Shown here one piece after another: positions 52,445-60,773 of a DNA stretch of 60,773 nucleotides (its first letter is position 1; each line of letters begins with the position of its first letter). Under the pieces are notes generated by a model that worked only from the letters and a program-made list of their open reading frames with translations, searched no databases and was not told the DNA's origin. This DNA is from Pseudomonas sp. RGM2987 (GTDB lineage: Bacteria > Pseudomonadota > Gammaproteobacteria > Pseudomonadales > Pseudomonadaceae): contig NZ_JALJDX010000196.1 in assembly GCF_022952855.1 (NCBI RefSeq), forward strand, positions 1 to 60,773, read 5' to 3'. The position numbers were made by a program, and so were the translations under genes.

Positions 52445-53221
52445 TCAGGCGTTGTTTGACGCATCCGCGTCGCGTTGTGTTGCCCTTGCTCGGCAGGCAT
52501 CGCCAAATGCCTGGAAAATCGCAAGGTAGTGCGGGTTGGAGCTTACCGCCCATTCGGGGTGCCATTGCACTCCTAAAGCAAAAGCCTTGCCCTGTATAAC
52601 CGAAACAGCCTCGATAAGGCCATCCGGCGCCACCGCCTCGACCCGCAGCCCCGGCGCCAGGCGCTCGATTCCCTGGCCGTGGATCGAGTTGACGTCGATC
52701 ACCGCTGGCAGGCCCAGGCCGGCGAGAATGCCGCCCGGCTGGATATGCATGGCGTGGGCCGGGCCGTACTGGATGTCCACCGGTTGGGTGTCGTCTTCAC
52801 GGTGATCGATAAAGGTTCCGACTTCATGAACTTTCTGATGCAGGCTGCCGCCAAAGGCTACGTTCATTTCCTGGAAACCGCGGCAGATACCCAACACCGG
52901 CACGCCCGCGTCGACAGCGGCGCGAATCAGCGGCAGGGTGGTGGCGTCCCGTGCAGGATCATGGGCAGTGCCTGGCGCACTGGCCGGACCCTGGTAATGA
53001 AAAGGTTCTACATTGGAAGGAGAGCCGGTGAAGAGCAGGCCATCCAGGGCGTCCAGAATATCGGACGGCGGGACCAGGTCCGCGAGGGAAGGAATCAGCA
53101 GGGGCAGGCCCCTGGCGGCCGTCACGACAGCTCGTGAATACTTGTCGCCGCTGACGTGATACGCATGCAGACCGATCTGCCTGGAGCAGGTGGTGACGCC
53201 GATTAACGGCAGGCGAGACAT
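52445..53221 (-). CDS. spuA: Gamma-glutamyl-GABA hydrolase SpuA (class I GATase family)
   Basis: The 258-aa PuuD-like hydrolase has the class I amidotransferase nucleophile GICRGFQEMNVAFGG and catalytic HPE in GVQWHPEWAV. It frees GABA from gamma-glutamyl-GABA at the end of the pathway. First gene of the minus-strand spu operon, about 280 bp from the divergent spuI. Confidence 0.92.
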   Translation of the reverse strand: MSRLPLIGVTTCSRQIGLHAYHVSGDKYSRAVVTAARGLPLLIPSLADLVPPSDILDALDGLLFTGSPSNVEPFHYQGPASAPGTAHDPARDATTLPLIRAAVDAGVPVLGICRGFQEMNVAFGGSLHQKVHEVGTFIDHREDDTQPVDIQYGPAHAMHIQPGGILAGLGLPAVIDVNSIHGQGIERLAPGLRVEAVAPDGLIEAVSVIQGKAFALGVQWHPEWAVSSNPHYLAIFQAFGDACRARATQRDADASNNA

Positions 53222-53499
53222 GAAGCACCCCGGTATTATTGCTGTTATGGGTTTGAATCGAGCTTAGCCTTGTTCATTTTTTTACACAACACCCCCGTAA
53301 AAAATACAACACGGCCCGCTCAAGCCTGCGGGCGCCAAGACCCGCAAAGGGAAAAAAACGCCCCAAACTGCCTCAAAAAAGCCCTCAAGGTGCTTTTTTA
53401 GGGCAAAAAAGGCCCTGCTTGACTTCGGCATGCCGTTCGGGTTGACTGGGTTTCGAAAAGATCAATGATTGATATTTTTAACAACAAAGGTGTTGCATC
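53222..53499. promoter_or_regulatory. Divergent spuA/spuI promoter region
   Basis: This 278-bp gene-free region is AT-rich with runs of A, and contains an inverted repeat aaaaaagc/gcttttttt (53375-53399) that could act as a hairpin or a regulator site. I cannot assign promoters with confidence; both strands start here. In P. aeruginosa such spu/pau promoters are controlled by PauR. Confidence 0.5.
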
Positions 53500-54876
53500 A
53501 TGTCGGTACCCCCGCGTGCCGTTCAGCTTAACGAAGCGAACGCGTTCCTTAAGGAACATCCTGAGGTTCTGTACGTTGACCTTCTGATTGCGGATATGAA
53601 TGGTGTGGTGCGCGGCAAGCGCATCGAACGCACCAGCCTCCACAAGGTTTACGAGAAAGGCATCAACCTGCCGGCCTCCCTCTTTGCCCTGGATATCAAC
53701 GGCTCGACAGTGGAAAGCACTGGCCTGGGCCTGGACATCGGCGATGCCGACCGCATCTGCTATCCAATCCCCGGCACCCTGTCCAACGAACCCTGGCAGA
53801 AGCGCCCTACCGCGCAACTGCTGATGACCATGCACGAACTCGAAGGCGAGCCCTTCTTCGCCGACCCGCGTGAAGTCCTGCGCCAGGTGGTGACCAAGTT
53901 CGATGAACTGGGCCTGACCATCTGCGCCGCCTTCGAACTGGAGTTCTACCTGATCGACCAGGAGAACGTGAATGGCCGCCCGCAACCGCCCCGCTCGCCG
54001 ATCTCCGGTAAACGCCCGCACTCGACCCAGGTCTACCTGATCGACGACCTCGACGAATACGTCGACTGTCTCCAGGACATTCTGGAAGGGGCCAAGGAGC
54101 AAGGTATTCCCGCCGACGCCATCGTCAAGGAAAGTGCCCCGGCGCAGTTCGAAGTGAACCTGCACCACGTGGCCGACCCGATCAAGGCCTGCGACTACGC
54201 GGTATTGCTCAAGCGCCTGATCAAGAACATCGCCTACGACCATGAAATGGACACCACCTTCATGGCCAAGCCGTATCCGGGCCAGGCGGGCAATGGCCTG
54301 CATGTCCACATCTCGATCCTGGATAAAGATGGCAAGAATATTTTTGCCAGCGAGGATCCCGAGCAGAACGCCGCGCTGCGTCACGCGATCGGCGGTGTGC
54401 TCGAGACCCTGCCCGCGCAGATGGCCTTCCTCTGCCCGAACGTGAACTCCTACCGGCGTTTCGGCGCACAGTTCTACGTGCCGAACTCGCCGACCTGGGG
54501 CCTGGACAACCGCACCGTGGCCTTGCGCGTGCCCACCGGTTCCGCCGATGCCGTGCGCCTGGAACACCGCGTTGCCGGTGCCGACGCCAACCCGTACCTG
54601 CTGATGGCCTCGGTATTGGCTGGCGTGCACCACGGCCTGGTCAACAAGATCGAGCCCGGCGCCCCGGTGGAAGGCAACAGCTACGAGCAGAACGAGCAAA
54701 GCCTGCCGAACAACCTGCGCGACGCCTTGCGCGAACTGGACGACAGCGAAGTCATGGCCAAGTACATCGATCCGAAATACATCGATATCTTCGTGGCCTG
54801 CAAGGAAAGCGAGCTGGAGGAGTTCGAACATTCCATCTCCGACCTTGAATACAACTGGTACCTGCATACCGTGTAA
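53500..54876 (+). CDS. spuI: Gamma-glutamylpolyamine synthetase, glutamine synthetase family (SpuI)
   Basis: The 458-aa protein is a second glutamine synthetase relative: VLYVDLLIADMNGVVRGKRI, ELEFYLIDQEN, QFEVNLHHVADPIKACD, TFMAKPYPGQAGNGLHVH and [14 protein letters not shown]. In P. aeruginosa spuI (PA0296) lies divergent from spuA in the same way. It works in parallel with SpuB on other amines. The ATG at 53500 follows AACAAAGGTG. A strong terminator follows. Confidence 0.9.
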   Translation: MSVPPRAVQLNEANAFLKEHPEVLYVDLLIADMNGVVRGKRIERTSLHKVYEKGINLPASLFALDINGSTVESTGLGLDIGDADRICYPIPGTLSNEPWQKRPTAQLLMTMHELEGEPFFADPREVLRQVVTKFDELGLTICAAFELEFYLIDQENVNGRPQPPRSPISGKRPHSTQVYLIDDLDEYVDCLQDILEGAKEQGIPADAIVKESAPAQFEVNLHHVADPIKACDYAVLLKRLIKNIAYDHEMDTTFMAKPYPGQAGNGLHVHISILDKDGKNIFASEDPEQNAALRHAIGGVLETLPAQMAFLCPNVNSYRRFGAQFYVPNSPTWGLDNRTVALRVPTGSADAVRLEHRVAGADANPYLLMASVLAGVHHGLVNKIEPGAPVEGNSYEQNEQSLPNNLRDALRELDDSEVMAKYIDPKYIDIFVACKESELEEFEHSISDLEYNWYLHTV

Positions 54877-54887
54877 GCGGTTGCTGC

Positions 54888-54927
54888 AAAAAAACGCCGC
54901 AGGCCTTCACAGGCTGCGGCGTTTTTT
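54888..54927 (+). terminator. Rho-independent terminator of spuI
   Basis: cgccgcaggcct and aggctgcggcg form a GC-rich stem closed by a short tcac loop, with A-run before and TTTTTT after: a classic bidirectional-looking intrinsic terminator starting 12 bp after the spuI stop. Confidence 0.93.
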
Positions 54928-54943
54928 ATGGATGCCCCGCACA

Positions 54944-55080
54944 TTGTGGCGAGGGGATTTATCCCCGCTGGGCTGCGCAGCAGCCCCAAACCTGATAAAT
55001 GCAATCGAACCAGACACGTCGAGGTGTCTGGCTTCGGGGGCGCTTCGCACCCCAACGGTGATAAATCCCCTCGCCACAGG
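54944..55080. repeat. Long REP pair, 'gtggcgaggggatttatccccgct' type
   Basis: Inverted units at about 54944-54970 (tgtggcgaggggatttatcc) and 55057-55080 (ggataaatcccctcgccaca-type complement) flank about 85 bp with further dyads (gctgcgcagcagccc; gacacgtcgaggtgtc). It resembles the 6374-6504 pair in layout but has a different core. Confidence 0.85.
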
Positions 55081-55159
55081 AAATCTGCCTCCACACAGCC
55101 GGGGATGTGCCCATCCACCCGCTCTGCGTACAATGCCCGCAGTCCCGCAGGAGCCCTCC

Positions 55160-55795
55160 ATGACCCGCACCGCCACCCCGCGCAAACCCCGCGCACGCAG
55201 CCAGGCCCGGATCGACTCGATTCTCGATGCCGCCCGTACGCTGCTTGCCGCCGAAGGCGTGGCCAGCCTGTCGATCTACAGCGTCGCCGAGCGCGCCGCG
55301 ATCCCGCCCTCCTCTGTCTATCACTTCTTCGCCAGCGTCCCGGCCCTGCTCCAAGCCCTGACCGCCGATGTCCACGCAGCCTTTCGCGCATGCCTGCTAG
55401 GGCCGATCGACCATGAAGCCCTGGACCACTGGCGTGACCTGTCGCGCCTGGTGGAACAGCGCATGCTCACCATCTACAGCGAGGACGCCGCCGCTCGCCA
55501 ATTGATCCTTGCCCAGCACGGCCTGACCGAAGTCACCCAGGCCGACCGCCAGCACGACCTCGAGCTGGGCGAGCTGATGCACAAACTGTTCGACCGCCAT
55601 TTCGAGCTACCAACCCTGCCCACCGATGTCGACGTCTTTGCCCTGGCCATGGAACTGGGCGACCGCGTCTACGCCCGCTCGGTGCAGCAACACGAACAGA
55701 TCACCCCGCGCATGGCCGAAGAAGGCATGCGGGTGTTCGATGCGTACCTGGGCTTGTACCTGCCGCCGTATCTGCCCAAGCGACACGCCGTCTGA
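55160..55795 (+). CDS. TetR-family transcriptional regulator
   Basis: The 211-aa protein has a TetR-type N-terminal domain: RIDSILDAARTLLAAEGVASLSIYSVAERAAIPPSSVYHFFASVPALLQALT, read as helix 1 and the HTH. The C-terminal ligand domain gives no hint of inducer. CAGGAG lies 7 nt before the ATG at 55160. It lies between spuI and the ssu operon; control of either is possible but not shown. Confidence 0.9.
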   Translation: MTRTATPRKPRARSQARIDSILDAARTLLAAEGVASLSIYSVAERAAIPPSSVYHFFASVPALLQALTADVHAAFRACLLGPIDHEALDHWRDLSRLVEQRMLTIYSEDAAARQLILAQHGLTEVTQADRQHDLELGELMHKLFDRHFELPTLPTDVDVFALAMELGDRVYARSVQQHEQITPRMAEEGMRVFDAYLGLYLPPYLPKRHAV

Positions 55796-55818
55796 CGCCT
55801 GCTGTCTGCTCAAAGAAA

Positions 55819-55848
55819 AGCCCCGGAGGGCTCACGCCGTCCGGGGCT
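55819..55848. terminator. Bidirectional hairpin between the TetR and ssuF genes
   Basis: agccccgga (55819-55827) and tccggggct (55840-55848) form a perfect 9-bp stem between convergent genes. Confidence 0.8.
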
Positions 55849-55864
55849 GTTGATGTTGCATCGC

Positions 55865-56080
55865 TCACAACTTGGCGATCGACACCTCGGTGGATTTCAC
55901 GAAAGCGATGACTTCGCTACCGATGGCCAGCTCCAGTTCCTTGACCGAACGGGTAGTGATGACCGAAGTGACGATGCCGGAGGCCGTCTGCACATCGATT
56001 TCCGAGAGCACGTCGCCTTCGACGATTTCCTTGATGGTGCCTTTGAACTGGTTGCGTACGTTGATGGCTTTGATAGTCAT
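55865..56080 (-). CDS. ssuF: Molybdopterin-binding (TOBE/Mop) protein SsuF
   Basis: The 71-aa protein is a single Mop/TOBE domain: KAINVRNQFKGTIKEIVEGDVLSEIDVQTASG, ITTRSVKELELAIGSEVIAFVKSTEVSIAKL, the molybdate/oxyanion-binding pattern. P. putida carries ssuF at exactly this place at the end of ssuEADCBF, where it is needed for sulfonate use. AGGA lies 8-9 nt before the ATG. Its exact role is still unclear. Confidence 0.88.
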   Translation of the reverse strand: MTIKAINVRNQFKGTIKEIVEGDVLSEIDVQTASGIVTSVITTRSVKELELAIGSEVIAFVKSTEVSIAKL

Positions 56081-56106
56081 GGTGTCGTTTCCTTTTCTGG
56101 ATGAGG

Positions 56107-56913
56107 TTATTGCGCCCAACGCAATTGCGTAGGCAAGGGTGAAACGGGTTCGGGTTCCGGTGGTTGGCCGGGCAAGGACAGCACTCGGTTGAGGACTTCG
56201 GTTTCCAGGGCCGCCAGTCGATGAGAACCGCGGGCCCGGGGACGTGGCAGGTCGATGGCCAGGTCGAGGCCGATCTGGCCGTCTTCGATCAGGATCACCC
56301 GGTCGGCAATCGCCACCGCTTCGCTGACGTCGTGGGTCACCAGCAGCACGGTGAAGCCGTGTTGCTGCCAAAGATTTTCGATCAGTTGCTGCATCTCGAT
56401 CCGCGTCAGGGCGTCCAGCGCTCCCAGAGGCTCGTCGAGCAACAGCAGGCGCGGCTGATGGATCAAGGCGCGAGCCAGGGCCACCCGTTGTTTCTGCCCG
56501 CCGGACAGCGCCGCCGGCCATTCCTCGGCGCGGTCGGCCAAGCCTACGGCTTCCAGCGCCTGTAACGCTTGGGGCCGCCAGTTGCCCTTGAGCCCGAGGC
56601 CGACGTTGTCGATGATTTTTTTCCAGGGCAGCAAGCGCGCTTCCTGGAACATCAGCCGCGTGTCCTGTTGCGCAGCGCTCAGCGGAGCCGAACCGGCCAG
56701 CAACTGACCGTCAGTGGGTTGATCCAAGCCGGCCAGTAGCCGCAGCAAAGTACTTTTGCCACAGCCGCTGCGACCGACCACCGCCACGAATTGCCCGGCG
56801 GGGATATGCAGATCGATGTCACGCAACACCTGGCGCGAGCCAAAGGTTTTCTGCAGTTTGCGCACCGCCAGCGGAATGCCCCGCAACAGGCGTGGAGGTT
56901 GTTGTGCGGTCAT
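56107..56913 (-). CDS. ssuB: Sulfonate ABC transporter ATPase SsuB
   Basis: The 268-aa ATPase has Walker [10 protein letters not shown], signature [15 protein letters not shown], Walker [13 protein letters not shown] and VTHDVSEA with the switch His. The ATG at 56913 has GGGAGG 6 nt upstream and overlaps the ssuC stop by 4 nt. It powers uptake of aliphatic sulfonates via SsuC and SsuA. Confidence 0.94.
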   Translation of the reverse strand: MTAQQPPRLLRGIPLAVRKLQKTFGSRQVLRDIDLHIPAGQFVAVVGRSGCGKSTLLRLLAGLDQPTDGQLLAGSAPLSAAQQDTRLMFQEARLLPWKKIIDNVGLGLKGNWRPQALQALEAVGLADRAEEWPAALSGGQKQRVALARALIHQPRLLLLDEPLGALDALTRIEMQQLIENLWQQHGFTVLLVTHDVSEAVAIADRVILIEDGQIGLDLAIDLPRPRARGSHRLAALETEVLNRVLSLPGQPPEPEPVSPLPTQLRWAQ

Positions 56914-57692
56914 GCGACACCTCCCTTGTTGACCTGATATGCCGGATGCCAGCGCAGCCACACCCGCTCAAGTCCACGGGCGGCAAGGTCGGCCAGTTTG
57001 CCGAGCACGGCGTACAACAGGATCGCCAGTACCACCACGTCGGTTTGCAGGAATTCCCGGGCGTTCATCGCCAGGTAGCCGATGCCGGAGCTGGCGGAAA
57101 TGGTTTCCGCGACGATCAGCGTCAGCCACATGAAACCCAGCGCAAAGCGCACGCCCACCAGGATCGAGGGCAAGGCGCCCGGCAGAATCACCTGCCGGAA
57201 CAGGCTGAAACCGGACAAGCCGTAGCTGCGGGACATCTCCACCAATGCCGGATCGACGTTGCGGATCCCGTGATAGGTGTTGAGGTAGATCGGAAACAGC
57301 GTGCCCAGGGCCACCAGAAAAATTTTCGCCGACTCATCGATGCCGAACCACAGGATCACCAGCGGGATCAGCGCCAGGTGCGGTACGTTCCTAACCATCT
57401 GCACCGAGCTGTCCAGCAGGCGCTCGCCCCATTTCGACAGGCCGGTGATAAAGCCCAGGGTCAGGCCGATGCCGCCGCCAATCAAGAACCCGACCGCCGC
57501 ACGCCAGCCGCTGATGGCCAGGTGCGTCCAGATCTCGCCGCTGCGCACCAGGTTGATCCCGGCCTCGATCACCGCCACCGGTGCCGGCAGGATCCGCGTC
57601 GACAGCCAACCGGCCGACACCGACAGCTGCCACACCGCCAGCAACAGCAGCGGCACCGCCCAGGGCGCCAGATTGTGGATAACTTTCTTCAT
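56910..57692 (-). CDS. ssuC: Sulfonate ABC transporter permease SsuC
   Basis: The 260-aa permease has the BPD family EAA-type loop [31 protein letters not shown] and [22 protein letters not shown] ends. The start at 57692 ([11 protein letters not shown]) is preceded 8 bp upstream by the ssuD stop, so the genes are tightly packed. Confidence 0.93.
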   Translation of the reverse strand: MKKVIHNLAPWAVPLLLLAVWQLSVSAGWLSTRILPAPVAVIEAGINLVRSGEIWTHLAISGWRAAVGFLIGGGIGLTLGFITGLSKWGERLLDSSVQMVRNVPHLALIPLVILWFGIDESAKIFLVALGTLFPIYLNTYHGIRNVDPALVEMSRSYGLSGFSLFRQVILPGALPSILVGVRFALGFMWLTLIVAETISASSGIGYLAMNAREFLQTDVVVLAILLYAVLGKLADLAARGLERVWLRWHPAYQVNKGGVA

Positions 57693-57699
57693 GGCCGCC

Positions 57700-58848
57700 T
57701 CAGCTCTGGGACGCGGCTTTGGGAAGGATGTCGTTGGCGACCATCTCACCGAACGGGCTCACATAGCCGCCGCTCTTCGGCAACTCTGGACGCTCCACGT
57801 CCAGGTGCGGGAACAGCAGCTCCGCCACGCGGTAGGACTCTTCCAGGTGTGGATAACCCGAGAAGATGAACGTATCGATCCCCAGATCGGCGTATTCCTT
57901 GACCCGCGCCGCCACGGTCGGGCCATCTCCCACCAGCGCCGTGCCGGCACCGCCACGCACCAGGCCAACGCCGGCCCAAAGGTTGGGGCTGACCTCCAGC
58001 TTGTCGCGACTGCCACCATGCAAGGCAGCCATGCGTTGCTGGCCCACCGAATCGAAGCGCGCCAGGGAAGCCTGGGCGCGAGCGATGGTGTCATCGTCCA
58101 GGTGAGAGATCAGCCGGTTCGCGGCTTGCCAGGCCTCGGCATTGGTTTCCCGCACGATCACATGCAGACGGATGCCGAAGCGCACGGTACGGCCGAGCTT
58201 CGCGGCCTTGGCCCGAACCTGGGCGATTTTCTCTGCCACGGCCGCAGGCGGTTCGCCCCAGGTCAGGACCATTTCCACCTGCTCGGCCGCCAGATCCTGG
58301 GCCGCTTCAGAAGAACCGCCAAAATACAGCGGAGGACGCGGCTGCTGGATCGGCGGATAGAGCAGCTTGGCGCCCTTCACGCTGATGTGCTCGCCGTCGT
58401 AATCCACGGTCTCGCCTTCCAGCACCCGACGCCAGATGCGGGTGAATTCCACCGAAGCCTGGTAGCGCTGCTCGTGGTCGAGGAACAGGCCATCGCCGGC
58501 CAGCTCATCCGGGTCGCCGCCGGTGACCAGGTTGAACAACGCTCGCCCGCCGGACAACCGGTCCAGCGTCGCAGCCTGACGCGCCGCCACCGTCGGGGAA
58601 ATGATCCCGGGGCGCAGGGCAACCAGAAATTTCAGGCGCTGAGTCACGGGAATCAGCGAAGCGGCGACCAGCCAGGAGTCCTCGCAGGAACGCCCGGTTG
58701 GGATCAGCACGCCACCAAAACCCAGTCGGTCGGCCGCTTGGGCGATCTGTTGCAGGTAGCCGTGATCGACGGCGCGAGCGCCTTCGGCGGTGCCAAGGTA
58801 ATGGCCGTCGCCGTGGGTGGGCAGGAACCAGAAAATATTGAGGCTCAT
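57700..58848 (-). CDS. ssuD: FMNH2-dependent alkanesulfonate monooxygenase SsuD
   Basis: The 382-aa luciferase-like protein begins [20 protein letters not shown], the SsuD signature, and contains [38 protein letters not shown] and [17 protein letters not shown]. It splits alkanesulfonates into aldehyde and sulfite using FMNH2 from SsuE. The ATG at 58848 has GGAG nearby. It lies between ssuA and ssuC. Confidence 0.96.
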   Translation of the reverse strand: MSLNIFWFLPTHGDGHYLGTAEGARAVDHGYLQQIAQAADRLGFGGVLIPTGRSCEDSWLVAASLIPVTQRLKFLVALRPGIISPTVAARQAATLDRLSGGRALFNLVTGGDPDELAGDGLFLDHEQRYQASVEFTRIWRRVLEGETVDYDGEHISVKGAKLLYPPIQQPRPPLYFGGSSEAAQDLAAEQVEMVLTWGEPPAAVAEKIAQVRAKAAKLGRTVRFGIRLHVIVRETNAEAWQAANRLISHLDDDTIARAQASLARFDSVGQQRMAALHGGSRDKLEVSPNLWAGVGLVRGGAGTALVGDGPTVAARVKEYADLGIDTFIFSGYPHLEESYRVAELLFPHLDVERPELPKSGGYVSPFGEMVANDILPKAASQS

Positions 58849-58873
58849 GGAGTGGTCTCCTAAAGGGGTCGAA

Positions 58874-59839
58874 TTACTGTGCGTTCGCAACGGCCGCTGG
58901 CGGCGTCCAGATCACGTCCTTGATGCTCAAGGGCTTGGGAATCAATTTGAGCTGATAGAAGCTGTCGGCGATTTTCTGCTGCGCCGCCACCACTTCCGGG
59001 GTGAGGAACAGCGCCCCGTAGCCCTGGCGCTTGACCGAGGTCAGGGTGATGTCGGCGGGCAGGCCGAGCAGTGGTGCTACCTGTTTGGTCACGTCCTCGG
59101 GGTTAGCCTTGGACCATTCGCCGACGGCGCGTACCTCGTCCACCAGGGCGGTAATGACCTGTGGATGCTGTTGCGCATAAGGCTTGGTGGCGAGATAGAA
59201 CTGATGGTTGTCGACGATGCCTTTGCCATCACGCAGGGTGCGAGCTTGCAATTGCTGCTCGGCGGCCGCCTGGTACGGGTCCCAGATCACCCAGGCATCG
59301 ACGCTTCCGCGCTCGAACGCGGCGCGGGCATCGGCCGGCGGCAGGAAGACCGTCTGGATGTCGGAATATTTGAGGCCGGCGTCTTCCAGCGCCCGCACCA
59401 GCAGGTAATGGACGTTGGAGCCCTTGTTCAGCGCGACTTTCTTGCCCTTGAGGTCTTGTACCGACTGGATCGGCGAGCCCTTGGGCACCAGGATCGCCTC
59501 GCTGTTGGGCGCCGGAGGCTCGTAGGCGACGTAAAGCAAGTCGGCGCCCGCCGCCTGGGCAAACACCGGCGGGGTTTCACCGGTCACGCCGAAGTCGATG
59601 GAGCCGACGTTCAGGCCTTCCAGCAACTGCGGGCCACCAGGGAATTCAGTCCATTGCACGTCCACGCCTTGGGCGGCGAGGCGTTTTTCCAGGGTGCCCT
59701 TGGCCTTGAGCAGCACCAGGGTGCCGTATTTCTGATAACCGATCCGCAAGGTTTCGGCTTGAGCCTGGATGGTGGCGCCGAAGGACACAGCCGCAGCAAA
59801 CAGAGCGACCAGCCCGCGACGCAAAATGACAGTGCGCAT
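58874..59839 (-). CDS. ssuA: Aliphatic sulfonate-binding protein SsuA
   Basis: The 321-aa periplasmic protein has a signal peptide ([19 protein letters not shown]) and the SsuA/NMT1-type fold start [22 protein letters not shown]. It delivers sulfonates to SsuC. It starts 89 bp after ssuE, and ssuD follows closely. Confidence 0.94.
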   Translation of the reverse strand: MRTVILRRGLVALFAAAVSFGATIQAQAETLRIGYQKYGTLVLLKAKGTLEKRLAAQGVDVQWTEFPGGPQLLEGLNVGSIDFGVTGETPPVFAQAAGADLLYVAYEPPAPNSEAILVPKGSPIQSVQDLKGKKVALNKGSNVHYLLVRALEDAGLKYSDIQTVFLPPADARAAFERGSVDAWVIWDPYQAAAEQQLQARTLRDGKGIVDNHQFYLATKPYAQQHPQVITALVDEVRAVGEWSKANPEDVTKQVAPLLGLPADITLTSVKRQGYGALFLTPEVVAAQQKIADSFYQLKLIPKPLSIKDVIWTPPAAVANAQ

Positions 59840-59928
59840 GGCGCCTCTCCTTTTTGCTGTGGGGTTTTGGCTGCACCTGCTTGGCCGTTGGCGGCTGAGT
59901 AAGGTGAGTTGAAACGGGGTTTCGAAAT

Positions 59929-60522
59929 TCAGATGCTCCAGCGAGCACTCAACAGACGTTCATTCAAAACGCTGGGGTCCAACGGCCGGGGCCGACGAGC
60001 CATGGCGCTGAAAAACTGTTCCAGCGCCTCGTCCAGGCGCTGCTGCAAGGCCGGCGTCAATTGCGCCTGGGCGCTGCCTTCGCCATAAGCGATCTGGCTG
60101 TCCTCGGCGAAGATCCCATGAAGCATTTCCTGGGCCTTGAGCGCCGACAACACGGGCTTGAGGGCGTAATCCACCGCCAGCATGTGGGCGATACTGCCGC
60201 CGGTGGCCATGGGCAGCACGACCTTGTGGCTCAAGGCACGCTCAGGCAGCAGGTCCAGCACGGTTTTCAATGCACCGGAAAACGAGGCCTTGTACACCGG
60301 CGTCGCAATCAGCAGGCCATCAGCGTTCTCGATCTGCTGGAGCAGGTCGATGATCTTCGGGCTGTCGAAGCGCGCATGCAGCAGGTCTTCGGCCGGAAAA
60401 TCGCGGACCTGATAGCTCACCACTTCCACTCCTTGCTGCTGCAACCAGCGTTGCGAACGCTCCAGCAGCACCCCGGAACGGGAGCGCTGGCTGGGACTGC
60501 CACCGAGTGAGACGACCAACAT
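59929..60522 (-). CDS. ssuE: NADPH-dependent FMN reductase SsuE
   Basis: The 197-aa flavodoxin-like reductase shows [16 protein letters not shown] (FMN phosphate loop), [27 protein letters not shown] and [22 protein letters not shown]. It reduces FMN for SsuD. I chose ATG 60522: AAGGA is 8 nt upstream, while it directly abuts the ATG at 60531. First gene of the operon; the AT-rich stretch 60590-60660 upstream likely holds its promoter. Confidence 0.95.
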   Translation of the reverse strand: MLVVSLGGSPSQRSRSGVLLERSQRWLQQQGVEVVSYQVRDFPAEDLLHARFDSPKIIDLLQQIENADGLLIATPVYKASFSGALKTVLDLLPERALSHKVVLPMATGGSIAHMLAVDYALKPVLSALKAQEMLHGIFAEDSQIAYGEGSAQAQLTPALQQRLDEALEQFFSAMARRPRPLDPSVLNERLLSARWSI

Positions 60523-60674
60523 GCCAACCATTCCTTAAATGTCACGTGCGATTCGCGGTGGGCGATCTCGCTGTATGGGGCAAACCATAACAGCCGATTC
60601 ATATATCTTTAAATCATATTTATTCATTTGGTTATTCGATACAGAGATATACCGTCAGCTTTCCTGAGCCCAAT

Positions 60675-60703
60675 AAAAAAAGGCCGTCGAAACGGCCGAA
60701 AAC
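60675..60703 (-). terminator. Intrinsic terminator, minus-strand orientation
   Basis: ggccgt-cgaa-acggcc is preceded on the plus strand by AAAAAAA, so on the minus strand it is a stem-loop followed by a T-run. It would end a transcript entering from beyond the right edge of the window. Confidence 0.8.
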
Positions 60704-60724
60704 CCTTGGTGCACAGCGTTTCAG

Positions 60725-60748
60725 TGTGGGAGCGGGCTTGCTCGCGAA
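60725..60748. repeat. REP unit at window end
   Basis: A single tgtgggagcgggcttgctcg core with gcgaag, the same family as at 92 and 2968. A partner may lie beyond the window. Confidence 0.85.
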
Positions 60749-60773
60749 GACGGTGTATCAGGCGACATTGCTT

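Overview
The window is chromosomal DNA of a Pseudomonas of the P. fluorescens complex. The support is codon usage, the REP-like repeats (gtgggagcgggcttgctcgc type), the spu polyamine cluster in the order known from P. aeruginosa, an ssuEADCBF sulfonate operon in the P. putida order, and an Hrp1-family (P. syringae-like) type III secretion system (T3SS) of the kind found in rhizosphere pseudomonads (rsp/rsc genes). The exact species cannot be named from sequence alone; the T3SS with a HopM1/RopM-like effector fits the P. brassicacearum/P. corrugata group.

Layout. (1) 1-10298, ordinary core genome: phosphorylcholine phosphatase, a TcyP-like symporter, folA, a DUF2868 + DUF3482 GTPase pair, DUF523, a 2OG-Fe(II) oxygenase, DUF2059, an alpha/beta hydrolase and a thioredoxin-like DUF6436 protein, separated by REP pairs. 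(2) 10299-38561, the T3SS island. The plus-strand arm is hrpS - hrpA - hrpZ - hrpB - hrcJ - hrpD - hrpE - hrpF - hrpG - hrcC - hrpT - hrpV - chaperone. The minus-strand arm is hrpJ - hrcV - hrpQ - hrcN - hrpO - hrpP - hrcQ - hrcR - hrcS - hrcT - hrcU, then a pilin-like gene with its own promoter. Next come hrpL with a coupled acetyltransferase gene, a divergent cytochrome P450/serine hydrolase pair, and a small effector locus: an HrpH-like transglycosylase divergent from shcM-hopM. (3) 38562-40693, a visibly AT-rich foreign patch with a second seryl-tRNA synthetase-like gene and broken remnants of other genes. (4) 40694-55080, a HacB-like acylase, an AhpD-like protein, a 133-bp tandem repeat, and the spuHGFEDCBA/spuI polyamine uptake and catabolism cluster. 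(5) 55160-60773, a TetR regulator and the ssu operon.

How it works together. The regulatory chain can be read from the DNA. An HrpS-type activator (only one, not the HrpR/HrpS pair) would act at a sigma-54 promoter before hrpL that has a near-consensus -24/-12 element, an adjacent IHF-like site and two upstream inverted repeats. The ECF sigma factor HrpL would then recognise hrp boxes (GGAACC-N15/16-CCACNNA). I found five exact boxes (before hrpA, hrpF, hrpJ, the pilin-like gene and the transglycosylase), one with a single mismatch (before shcM-hopM) and two weaker ones facing the P450 and the serine hydrolase.

Most notable: a HrpL-promoted gene at 19364-19888 whose C-terminus is homologous to the HrpA-type pilin of the same island behind a Ser/Pro/Arg-rich N-terminal half; the candidate extension of the HrpL regulon to a P450/hydrolase pair; an acetyltransferase translationally coupled to hrpL; an in-frame hrcQa-hrcQb fusion that keeps an internal ribosome-binding site; a strongly diverged harpin; and the AT-rich seryl-tRNA synthetase paralogue beside ATP-grasp and M20-peptidase fragments, which looks like the stump of a lost biosynthetic cluster.
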